From assembly GCA_004794655.1 (NCBI GenBank), contig SMMW01000650.1:1-64000 (forward strand): a DNA stretch of 64,000 nucleotides. Direction: 5' to 3'. A program made the position numbers and the translations under genes. Below the pieces are notes generated by a model. The model did not search any database. It worked only from the letters and a program-made list of their open reading frames with translations, and was not told the origin of the DNA. The DNA comes from Marisa cornuarietis (Eukaryota > Mollusca > Gastropoda > Architaenioglossa > Ampullariidae). Below are positions 25,581 through 35,329 of this stretch, in pieces (position 1 is the first letter of the stretch; the number at the start of each line of letters is the position of its first letter).

Positions 25581-28500
25581 TGCTGTTCTCAAGGAGCGAC
25601 TGACCCTCACAATCTCGACCTCAGTTTATTACGACCTTGAGTACATGGTACCAAGTTCATGACAATGTAGCATTCTTTTTTTATGGTTCATTTTTTAATA
25701 ACAAAGAAACCTGAATGCATGCAAGTAAAACAACTTGTTTGGTAATTCTGAACAAAATTAATAACATTTATAAAAATATTATTATGAAGGTCAGTAAAGA
25801 GAGAACTAAAGGGCCAGAAACTGACCTAAAACAAGATAACTAAACTTGATGCTGACAGACAAAAATGGAAGCCTCTAGTGTATACCTTACATACCCCCTA
25901 GGTACGAGGACGACTAAGTAAGTTTAATATATGGCAGGAAATGGAAAGTAATGAAAAATCAATTAAATGCAAGACAGTATTTATTTCACTCTACATCCGA
26001 TACTTTCATAGTGTTGTAATTATCCTATTAGGCAAATTAGACTTAAAATTATTTATTTATTTACCTAAATTTTACATTATGTATTTTATGAACAGTTTGT
26101 CAGCTGTGATTTGTATATTATCTTAATGTCCTGTTAGTATTCAATGGCCCCTTATGAACAAACTTCTTGCCTTCTGCCTCTAGCAACTGTGGCCAGACAA
26201 CCTTTCTTGTCAGCTTAAATGGAGGAGGTTCAGTCTTCTTGACCGGTATAGGCTGCTGAACATGTGACTACATCTGACATTTATCTTTTTACAAACTGTT
26301 ACGAGCGAAATGTTTGGCAAATTGTGTTTAGGACCGTTTGTAGAAAAAAACAAAAAAAAGAAAGAATTGCTGTGCCTACTTATTTAACAGCATAAGCTTG
26401 ATTAAGAAAACCAATTTTTAGAAAAATGGCATCATCTGACGCCGACGACTAATTGTCCATACATTTCGTATTCCTCTGTTCTTGAAACCGAGAGGTTTCC
26501 GTCGCTTTTAGCGTCCTGCGATGACAGTTGGGATTTGTGGGACTTTGATACCGGTTAGGCAACGACCGGTAAGACAAACATCGGTAATCAGCGACAAGAG
26601 CTCGAGCGTCCCGTGGTCACGCCGCTATGACTACCCCAACCGCTGCTGGTCAGCAAGTGACACCTGAGGTGATGGCGGAATGTCTTACGGAAAACGTGAT
26701 CGCTGACTGCCGGACTGAAGATAGCTTGCTGGTGGACAACAGTGAGATTATCTTCATGTTTGCAACGAGGACAGTGTCCTGTAAGAAGCCCGAAAGTTCT
26801 CCTGTAACAACTTGTTGGCAGTAGCAGAACTTGTGGTGTACCTGGTAGCGATTGATGCCACGACGGTTGGAATCTTACGTAGCGATCCCAGGATAAGATA
26901 ATTTCAATGAAGCTGAGAGTTGTAGGACTTATCCTGTGGTAGCAAAGACCTCACAGACTGTTCACAAGGCAGCTTTGGTGATATGCCACCTCCGTTCTAC
27001 TTACTTCGCGCTTTCATTGCTTGCTTATTAGTCACTCTTACCAAAAATCAGTCTTGATGGAGTGTTTACCACTAAATCTGACCAGTTTAGAACATTATTA
27101 CGTGAGTACTATACGCAATATTTAGAAAAATAGATTATTTAAATTTGAAGTTTGTGTTTAGCTCTTAAAATCTGATCGGAGGACAAAATTCTTCTGAAAT
27201 GAATGCCGTAAGTTTGTTCACAGATATTACTTCTCAAAATCTGAGCAAAAATTTCTGTCCGGCTCATGAGATACAAATCTGAGAATATCGTAGTTTCTTT
27301 TCGGAAAGAAGTCAAGACTTCGTTTACGGTGACATCTCACAACTCAGATCAGTGACTGAGCAGCGCTCATGCTCAGTGAGGCCACTTGTATGGGTAATTC
27401 ATATTTTCAAAAAATAATTCATTGCGCATTTTGGTAACAAACTAATGACAGCCGAATGTTCTATTAACTTAGAAGCAGCTTTGAGCTTAATTTCATGTTT
27501 GACTCGGGTTGAGTTTAACGCCCTCTGTCTTTCCTGCCTGCCTACTTACTGTCTGTCTGCTTGCGCGCACATGCTGATTGCATTTGTGTCCTCGATCAGA
27601 GGAACTGGGATTTTATTTTCAAGCTCAGTTAAGAATGTTTTAAGGGAAAAAAATATTGCGTTTTAACTTACTCTAAAGTATGTTACTCACATCTATGATA
27701 CAAATATTATCGTTATTTTCATGACCTGCCCCTTGACCGACCACCAGGGGTTGTTTTATTCTCTCTCTCTCTTCTTCCTAAAAACATGGTGAAGTGTGAG
27801 TAAACTGCAGGCTCTTAAGGGAGGAAACATCGCTCTTCGTATGACAACTATCTAATCAGTAGTCGAAGCAAGGGAAGGGTGTTGAGTCGACTGATATAAT
27901 AGCTTTTGGGATTGGATTATCTTACATCGCCGACTCCATAGACTGATGTTACCCGCCAACTGATTGAAGAACTCTCCAGTCAGCGAAAACGAAATCAGGT
28001 GCCCAAGATATGCCGCGATATGCAGTGGCGAGAGGGTTCGTGCCTCGTAAAGGGGGAAACACCACTCTAAGCACTCGTCTACGGCGCTACCTCTCGACAA
28101 AACAGAAGTAAATTTAACGCCCACCTCGGCATCCGTCTTGCGTGCATTTAACTCTCGTCGTCCTTTCTGAAAGGAGACTGCAGACAGATCGGCCAACATT
28201 ACGGATTTAAGGTTCGTGCACTGAGATTTCTTTGAAGTCTGGCGGCCGAGGAGGGGGCCAGAGAAAGGTTAATCAGGTGTAAGTGCAAGTGTTTATGCGA
28301 TGGCCAACAAGACGGCGCCACGGTCGTGAGCTCGCTTGGCACGCGCCTGCAGGAAGTCCCATGGCTACCGGCTGTTTCCCTTGACAGCCTGCGGGCAGGA
28401 GAGTGGAGCTAATTAGCAAGCTACCACGGGCCGTCCACACCATTGTTTGAAGTCAAAGAAAGGTGTAGTTTGGAGTGTATTTGCCGGCACAGCCTCAGGT

Positions 28501-29231
28501 GGAGTGTCAGTGGGAGGAGATTCCGAAATCGCGAAAACTTTTCCCACACCTCAGACTGTGGCGTTCTAATACAAGTCAAACCACAAAAAAAAAAAAAAAA
28601 ATCTGTTAGTAACGCCCTTATTTGTATTTGTTTTTTAATGGCACATTCTTACTTCCCCCTTCCCAAATCCTTTCCCCTACAGCCCTCCATTGGTATCACT
28701 ACTGGTAAAATGAAAATGAAAGCTAGTCGACCAGATTTTTATTTTCACGTGTTTGTTTGCTCGATTTTCTGGGTGTTGGCAGGAGGTGTTGTCTTTTGTT
28801 AGAGGATAAATACTATTTAATGTGTGACTTTATCTGTTCAAAATTTTTTAACCTATCTTCAATACCCCTTTCTTCATTCTATATTGTGAAGAGTTCAGAA
28901 GGCGAAATGTCACAGATCAAAGATTTTTCCCGGGCAGCTACACGTAGGGGCTCTACTCATCAACATGTGCACGGATGGACAAACACGCAAGCACTTATAG
29001 ATCTACACATGCGTTCGCGTTCCCCTTTTAAACATGTATATCTACATTATATGAGTATATGTGTTCATATGTGTACGCGCAAGCTCTCACACATACACAA
29101 ACGCATGTAGACATCTTGGTCTATAACAAAGATTTCATCCAGCAGAGCAACGACGACGTCTGCAATGAAAGAGCCGCAAAATTTTCTTTACTTCGTGGTT
29201 TTGTGTTTGTGTTTGTTAAGCTCACCGATTC

Positions 29232-29298
<67 letters not shown>

Positions 29299-29299
29299 A
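29232..29299. repeat. (TTAG)n microsatellite
   Basis: About seventeen TTAG units. This is a tetranucleotide, not a telomeric TTAGGG array. Confidence 0.95.
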
Positions 29300-30130
29300 C
29301 ATAATTTATCTCTCTCTTAATCTGTCTTTAATAAAATATAACATGACTTTTAACATGTTAATATTTTGCTCAATTCCCAGTCAGGACAGATTCCCACGAG
29401 CATCTTCACCTTATATCTCTACTGTTTTTTTTTTTTTAAACGTGCCTCCGACATCGACAATATTCATAAACATAAGTGACAGAGATTACAATTTACTGTC
29501 TGGTATTTACTGAAGCCGAAAACTAGCAAACAGTTATATTATTTGATCAAAGGGGGAAATAGTCAAAATGAATTTGAAAAAATAGACATTACAATCTATT
29601 ATTTATAGACAACCAAAACAGATGAAACGAAATCAAATGACGAAAGCTAGCAAGTCATTAGATAAAAAAAGTAACAAATAATTAGCGGATGAAAAATAGA
29701 AGTAAGCCACTAAAGCCGGCGACATTAAAATAATAAAATACCATGCAGTTACAATAATACAGCGCCATGTCACGTGCATCTCTGAACAACCATGTTTCTA
29801 AACAAAACTGAGCGACTTGGCAAGTACATACAAATCTCATTATCACTGAAGTATGTGTTGACAGTCGCCCGCAGTAGTTATCCATTTTTATTTGCCTCGC
29901 GCAAACCTATTTGACTTTCGGTTATCGGCTTGCAAATAAATCTTTGTATCCTCGCATCTCTTCAGAGAAAAATGGTTCGGAGGGTGGGGGTCATACCAGT
30001 CTTTGCAGAGCTCAAGACTCACAAGGGTCTTTTCGTCTTCTATAATAAATGTTGAATAATCGCGGTAACTGGGGAGGATGGACTGACAAGTGAAGTGTTG
30101 AAATAAAATGTCACGTCACTCAGGAACTCT

Positions 30131-30183
30131 GAGTAGTAGTAGTAGTAGTTGTTGTTGTTGTTGTTATTATTATTATTATTATT
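30131..30183. repeat. Compound (AGT)n-(TGT)n-(TAT)n microsatellite
   Basis: Three trinucleotide repeats follow one another, each differing from the last by a single base: AGT, then TGT, then TAT. Confidence 0.9.
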
Positions 30184-30324
30184 AAGTATAGCACATAATT
30201 AAAGCGCATTTCTTCGCTTCAGACTGAGTGCAGTGAGCTTGAACAAATGAGCAATATAAAAATCAAATGCAGCTCGCAAACTACAAAAACAAAGGGATGG
30301 GAAGGAAGAGGGAGGGAAAGATGG

Positions 30325-30545
30325 CGAGAAAAGGAGACAACCCGTTACTGGAGGTATTTGTGACCAGCAAATAGTACGGAAAGCTTCATGTATTTTATCA
30401 TTACCTGAACATGTACTAACAAAAGAATTTGTATTATTAAGCTCAGGCAAACGGTATGCCATGCCTATATGTAAGAGTAACAGACACCTGAAATCATTTG
30501 TGCCATCTGCAATCCAGTTACTCAATCTTAGATAAATTGTTAACG

Positions 30546-30595
<50 letters not shown>

Positions 30596-30765
30596 TGTTG
30601 TAGGTGCATACTTGATTTCCATGTTGTAATTTTTTTATCAATATATATATATATATATTCATTTTTCAATTTTTTATTTATCTATTTTTTTTCATTGTTG
30701 AACTAGAGCACATTCCCATATTCAAACTGCCCACTGGGACAAATAAAGTTGGTCATTGTCATTGT
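30325..30765 (+). pseudogene. LINE 3' end: last residues of RT plus 3' UTR
   Basis: The plus strand reads PVTGGICDQQIVRKASCI, then LSLPEHVLTKEFVLLSSGKR, YAMPICKSNRHLKSFVPSAI and QLLN, with a stop at 533-535 of the 30-kb line (30533-30535). The pattern basic-hydrophobic-P, N-R-x-x-x-S-F-(V/I)-P-S-A-I-x-L-L-N is the standard C-terminus of many LINE ORF2 proteins. The 3' UTR carries a (TG)n at 30547-30594, an (AT)n near 30643, AATAAA at about 30741 and a short TCATTG repeat tail ending near 30770. Nothing upstream of about 30325 reads as RT, so it is 5'-truncated. Confidence 0.65.
30547..30594. repeat. (TG)n microsatellite
   Basis: About 24 TG units inside the 3' UTR of a LINE remnant. Confidence 0.95.
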
Positions 30766-31013
30766 CATTGTAATTTGTGAAAGGTGTAGACCTTCATCTT
30801 TCGTGGGTTTCGTTTCAGCGGTTTTGACTAATCGTGGGTTTCTTGTCAATAATTCAATGGGAAGTTATTTTTTAAATTAGTTTTGCGACCTACAGTACTG
30901 CCGAAAAGCGCAGACGACACGCACAGGCTAGAAAGTGTAAAGAAAGCTTGTTTAAAAGTAGTTTGGTGAGTCACAAATGCATGACCAGAAGTATTTTAAT
31001 TTATTATCACACA

Positions 31014-31024
31014 TTTTTTATTTT
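31014..31024 (-). terminator. Candidate foxQ2 polyadenylation signal
   Basis: The plus strand has TTTTTTATTTT here, giving AATAAA on the minus strand about 800 bases after the foxQ2 stop. It is the clearest such hexamer I saw in that interval. The match is in AT-rich sequence and may be chance. Confidence 0.25.
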
Positions 31025-31600
31025 TTAAAATAGTGTATTGTTTGACTTTTTGGTGGGTTAAATATGGTTAGTTTTAATAGTTAAGGCTGTGGGAGGTGCG
31101 CAGACCTCCGCGAATACAAAGAGCCGACTTCACATAACATAGTTAACCCGGAGAAAAAATAAAATTACCCAGGCTGTAGGAGAGAGAGAGAGAGAAAAAG
31201 AATGTGAGCCGTTTTCAAGCAAGAGTTGAAATAATCTGCCACACTGCCAGCGACTTCTTATGTCAAGAGTTAAAATAAAATGTCACACTTCAGTCTCATT
31301 TGAGAGTTCGAGTGACACTAACAGAGCATAATACCAGTAACACCTGTCCCATGCAAGTCCCCTCCTTTCACATAAAGTCAGTAATTACTTTGCTTCAGGG
31401 GAAAGGGAGGAAGTTGATGGATTTTTGGAACTCAGTAAATGCAGGAGAAAATATTAGGTTTTCAGTCTTTATAGTCTGCATAATACCTGATACGCAGTCG
31501 GGTGCAGACAATTCGTATAATAATTTCGAAGCAAAAATAAATGAAAATGGAAGATAAAAATAAAATTATTTGTGATATAACTGAAGAGAAAGCTAATATA

Positions 31601-31662
<62 letters not shown>
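31601..31662. repeat. (ATAG)n microsatellite
   Basis: About fifteen GATA-type units, downstream of foxQ2 and possibly within its 3' UTR. Confidence 0.95.
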
Positions 31663-31663
<1 letters not shown>

Positions 31664-31835
31664 TGTGTGTGCGTGAGAGATATATATATATATAATATAT
31701 GTGAAAAAGAAAATCAGTTAAGTAATAACGTTTCGGTAAAAGGCACAGTCTTAACCCTGACAGTCAAAGCCACTTCTGTTTTGAATGTTCTCGGGCATAA
31801 TTTTCAACTTAAAAAAAACGGGGGGGGGGGAACTC

Positions 31836-32790
31836 TCACCTGGAAAATGAAGAGTTCAGCTGGTAGACGGCTTGGGAACCATTGTCCGAGTAGCTCTGAG
31901 GCCATTGCGGGGAAGAACCACTGACGTTGCCCACCCCACCCACTCCGCCGATCCCGCTGTACACACTGGTGTTGCAGGCGGAAGGCGGCGTCGACGCAGA
32001 GGGGTAGGCGGAAGACTGGTGGTACCACTTGATGAAGGGGTTGTTCATGCTCTGTCGCAGGAGTGCCTCGTCGAGGCGGTACGCCCGCCGCTCGGCTTCT
32101 GTGTAGGGCGAGTAGATGGTGGACAACGCTGCTGCCGTTGGTGGAAAGGTCATCTGGTGACTCAGCCCCCCACCCGTGGCGGCGGCAGCAGCAGCGGCGG
32201 CGGCGGCAGCGGCACCGGAAGCGGCAGCCCCCAGGTAGCCGTTGGCGAACTGGTGGTGATGGTGGTGGTGATGGTACATGCCCAGGTCGCAGTCCTTCTT
32301 GCGGTTGCGGCGCCGCGAGCGACGCCGCTGGCGGAAATCGCCCCGAAGAAAGTCCTGCATGTTGGCCGGATGGATGGCCCAGTAGTTGCCCTTACCATCC
32401 TCGCATCGTCCGGCCTTGATGAAGCAGTCGTTGAGCGACAGGTTGTGCCGCACGCTGTTGCGCCAGCCCTGCCCGCGGTTCTTGTAGTACGGAAAGTTCT
32501 TCTCGATCCACCCATAGATGGAGCCCAGATTCAGGCGCCGCTGCGGCGACTCCAGTATGGACTTGGCAATGAGAGCGATGTACGACAAGGTTGGCTTAAC
32601 CTCCCCTCCCGTCACTTTTCCCTGCTCCTCCCCACCGCCGTCTTGCGAATGCGGAGGGGTCTCGGCCTCCCCGCCTTGTCTGCTAGTGTTGTCCTGGGGG
32701 GAAACGTCACCTCCTTCCACACCTCCTTCGTCATCGCGAGGAGAACTAATGGTCTCATCCAGCGTGTGACCTTCTGTCCCCTGTTGTTGA

Positions 32791-32864
<74 letters not shown>

Positions 32865-33617
32865 GTCTGATTGGTGTGTCTGCTGCAAGCTCCCTGCGCC
32901 GATGGCAATGCTAGCGGTGAGACTGGAGTCTGCGCGCAGCTTGTACTCATTGTGGGAAACGTCTGTCTCCATCTGCAGGCCCTCAGGGCCCACCTCAGTA
33001 CCCAGCTCGCTCCCCCCACGGACGTGATGCTTCTGTTGATGCTGCAGCTGCAAGTGAGCATGATACGATCTGTGCTGAACATACTGTTGTGGCGGCTGTT
33101 GCTGCTGGGGATCGTCCTCAGAGTACCGGGCCTCCCCGTAGTCCATGAGAGAAGCTCCTGTTCCGCTGACCACTTCCTGCTTCATGGGGAAGGTGTCCGC
33201 CACGGCGCTAGTCCTGACTGAGGACCCGTAGTCCACCATCATGTCCATCTGGCGGATAGCACCGCCTCCACCAATAACACCTCCACCCCCACCTCCGCTG
33301 GTGCCACTGCCAGACACTTTGTAGTAGCCAGGTGAAGAGTTTGCCATGAAGCCCGAGTGGAAGATTGTCGACGACGGGGACGCTGTTGTCGACTCCGCGT
33401 ATGAGGGCGGCTCCCTCGGGCCGTACCCCTGTTGAACCATGGCGTTGGAGTTGACATAGTTTTGGTAGCAAGCAGCAGCGTCCATGGAACTTTCAGGGTA
33501 ACCGCTGGTATGAAACTTGAATCCCCCCGGTTCAAAACCAGGGACGGTGCCATAGATACCGCTGCTCTGGTGATGGTGAAGGGAAGGGTATCCTGTGTCA
33601 AAAGGTGAAGTCTGCAT
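31836..33617 (-). CDS. foxQ2: Forkhead-box transcription factor, FoxQ2 class
   Basis: 593-residue open frame from ATG at 33617 to TGA at 31836. The forkhead DNA-binding domain lies at about residues 340-440: KPTLSYIALIAKSIL, then GSIYGWIEKNFPYYKNRGQG, WRNSVRHNLSLNDCFIKAGR and GKGNYWAIHPANMQDF, followed by a very basic wing 2 (RQRRRSRRRNRKK). NRG-GWRN, CFIKAGR and AIHPAN are diagnostic of FoxQ2, not FoxQ1 or FoxL1. Outside the domain the protein is low-complexity: polyQ of about 25 residues (near 255-285, CAG codons then CAA codons), polyHis after the wing and polyAla beyond it. I see no clear EH1 (FSIxxIL) Groucho motif. It is expected to act in the nucleus; the family is known for anterior/apical patterning. 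The terminal codons read TTT TCC AGG TGA, where AG|GTGAGA is also a strong 5' splice site, so the true C-terminus may be in a further exon. Confidence 0.93.
32783..32861 (-). repeat. Coding (CAG)n-(CAA)n tract (polyglutamine of FoxQ2)
   Basis: Read on the minus strand, about nine CAG codons are followed by about fourteen CAA codons with a CAT interruption near the end. All are in frame with foxQ2 and give polyQ. The switch from CAG to CAA keeps the protein tract while changing the DNA repeat. Confidence 0.9.
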
Positions 33618-34500
33618 GGCGATAAGCTTTTTCTTTTTGTCTATTTTTTTTTTAAGCAGACGAGGTGTTTGTCCTACGATCTAGACTTCCGCTGCACCTT
33701 GTTGACCGCGTCCATAACCATCGAAATAGTTTTCAGCTCGAAACGGAGCGCTGTATGTTATTCGACAGTGAAAAATAATCACTCAAAAACGTCCTTGTCA
33801 GAAAAGCAAGTGTAACAACATGGAATCGCTAGGTCAAAGCGGCGAAAGGCCAGCGTCCTACCAGCAGCCAAACCGCAGTCGCAGTTGTCCAACTATCGGC
33901 GTGTTGGACCAGTTGGGGAGCCAGTTTTTGCCATCTGTTTGGCGAAAACAACAAGGGGGATTAACCGGCGAGTGCTGTTTCGGCGATTTAACGGCTGGAC
34001 TATCTCCTACCTTTTAGGAGCAGACGCAAGACGAGTGTCTTCCCCTGGGGTGGTCCAAACTGTTATTAACCGACTCCAAACTTGAGCGGACGCCATTCAA
34101 ACAAGTCCGAACGGCACGCCGCCACCGTTCCGAGGGAGGTGGGCGTTAACGTGCATGCCGTCGGGTGCCGGGTAACTCGTCGTGCAATACCCACGTCCAG
34201 AAAACTGCCCACCTACCCAGCCGCGCACACCCCTTCGACTTTTCCTCGGCCTTGCATTTGATGGAGACAGCCAATCCCCAAAAGTGTGGTGCCCCGTGTA
34301 ACTTGTAGTGTAACTGGTTAGAACGGCGAGGAAACGATTTGATTGGCTAGAAGGAGAGATTGTGCAGGTGGGAGGGCGTGCTTGGTGTCCTTAGTGACAC
34401 GAAGGCGATAAGATATCACCTGTATTGCCTCCATTTTTCTTCTGTGGCGGTAAGGCATACGTCTGGAAGTCAACAAAGTACTGACGCACAGGAACGTCTC
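33618..34500 (-). promoter_or_regulatory. foxQ2 upstream region (5' UTR/promoter, unresolved)
   Basis: This sequence lies immediately 5' of the foxQ2 ATG. It is more GC-rich than the flanks from about 33820 to 34270. I see no convincing TATA box and no upstream coding exon. Short plus-strand ORFs here look incidental. Confidence 0.3.
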
Positions 34501-34507
34501 ACGGAAA

Positions 34508-34665
34508 GGTAATATGCAGCATGACACTAAACTAATACCCAGAATGAACTTGGATCTAATATCAAGAATAACATAAGGCTAATATTCAGCATGAACCTGA
34601 AGCTAATTTCCGGAATGAGGCAGCAGCTAACGCGCAAAATTAAAAAGCGGCTAAAGAATAAAGCA
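34508..34665. repeat. Degenerate 24-bp minisatellite
   Basis: The motif CTAATATCCAGAATGAACCT plus four bases repeats with starts at about 34508, 34532, 34556, 34579, 34603, 34627 and 34651. Spacings are 24, 24, 23, 24, 24 and 24. Units are 60-80% alike by eye. The region is non-coding. Confidence 0.75.
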
Positions 34666-34817
34666 GCTGATGATAAGAAACATTCTTTCTGTTATATGTG
34701 GCTAATAACTGCTTCGCGTACAACACTTGAGTAAGAAGTGGAGATGGTTTGTTAACTTCCATGTTAAGTAACTACAGGGAATAACTCCTTCCCTTCTGTT
34801 ACACAGTGCGTTAGACC

Positions 34818-34905
34818 AAATAGGATAGTCAACTGGTTAAAGCATCGGTATCCCCCATCCGAGGGTGAGATTAGTAGACGGTTCGATACCCGTGTGACGA
34901 AGTGC
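34818..34905 (+). mobile_element. tRNA-derived SINE head
   Basis: GGATAGTCAACTGGTTAAAG gives a good RNA polymerase III A box (TAGTCAACTGG). About 50 bases later GGTTCGATACC matches the B box (GGTTCGANNCC). The spacing fits a tRNA, but the ends do not pair into an acceptor stem and the anticodon arm is not clean. A tRNA-derived SINE (or degenerate tRNA) is more likely than a working tRNA gene. A pyrimidine/CCCCAAC stretch and a CA-rich tail follow to about 35010. Confidence 0.6.
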
Positions 34906-35089
34906 ACTTCTTTTCTCACCCCAACCCCAAAGTAATTGTGCTGCGGAATGGATTTGGAAAGGCGAAGCTGTGAGGGACAGAATGAGCATCACACTCACAC
35001 ACACACAAAAGTGGCAGCGAGAGAAGAGGGATCTCTAGTATCTCACTCTCCAAAGTGCTCACGGGAGTAACTTAAGCTTAAGGGCTTCT

Positions 35090-35116
35090 ATGTTGTTGTT
35101 GTTGTTGTTGTTGTTC
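35090..35116. repeat. (TTG)n microsatellite
   Basis: About nine TTG units. Confidence 0.9.
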
Positions 35117-35144
35117 CACCTGTTGTGCATATACAGTCTTTTAA

Positions 35145-35325
35145 TAAACTTTTGTCAAGTAAGCATCTGTTTGGACAAGGAAGATCTGCAAATCGCATAA
35201 ACATTTGACTGACCAATGAACGTCTGATTGGCCAATAAATTCATACCAGTCTGATAAACATCTGGCTATAAATATCTGACTGTCTAATAAACATCTGACT
35301 GGCAAATAAACAATCAGCATAGACT
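35145..35325. repeat. Degenerate ~20-bp minisatellite
   Basis: The motif ATAAACATCTGACTGGCCA recurs with variation at about 35160, 35180, 35197, 35217, 35250, 35268 and 35286. Spacing is mostly 17-20 bp with one larger gap. The repeats are clearest from 35197 on. Confidence 0.6.
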
Positions 35326-35329
35326 TCCT

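Larger units (their letters stand above)
25585..30320. other. Gene-free region
   Basis: No recognisable gene. A less AT-rich stretch from 26430 to 26990 and another from 28200 to 28420 lack clear coding signals. A (TTAG)n tract lies at 29232-29299 and a three-part trinucleotide repeat at 30131-30183. The 115-codon minus ORF at 27852-28199 matches no family. Confidence 0.5.

Noticed and set aside
26627..26824. Short ORF MTTPTAAGQQVTPEV in a less AT-rich stretch
   Set aside because: Sixty-five codons with no family resemblance and no clear splice partner.
27852..28199. 115-codon minus ORF containing SPLHIAAYLGH, slightly like an ankyrin repeat
   Set aside because: Only a few residues fit, with no second repeat or splice context; most likely chance.
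29232..29299. TTAG repeat considered as telomere-like
   Set aside because: The unit is a tetranucleotide TTAG, not TTAGGG, and it is short and internal.
31872..32870. 332-codon plus-strand ORF opposite foxQ2
   Set aside because: It is the antisense shadow of a GC-biased, repeat-rich coding exon; its leucine run is the complement of the polyQ tract, and no family resembles it.
34818..34905. Functional tRNA gene
   Set aside because: A and B boxes are present but acceptor and anticodon stems do not pair; tRNA-derived SINE fits better.
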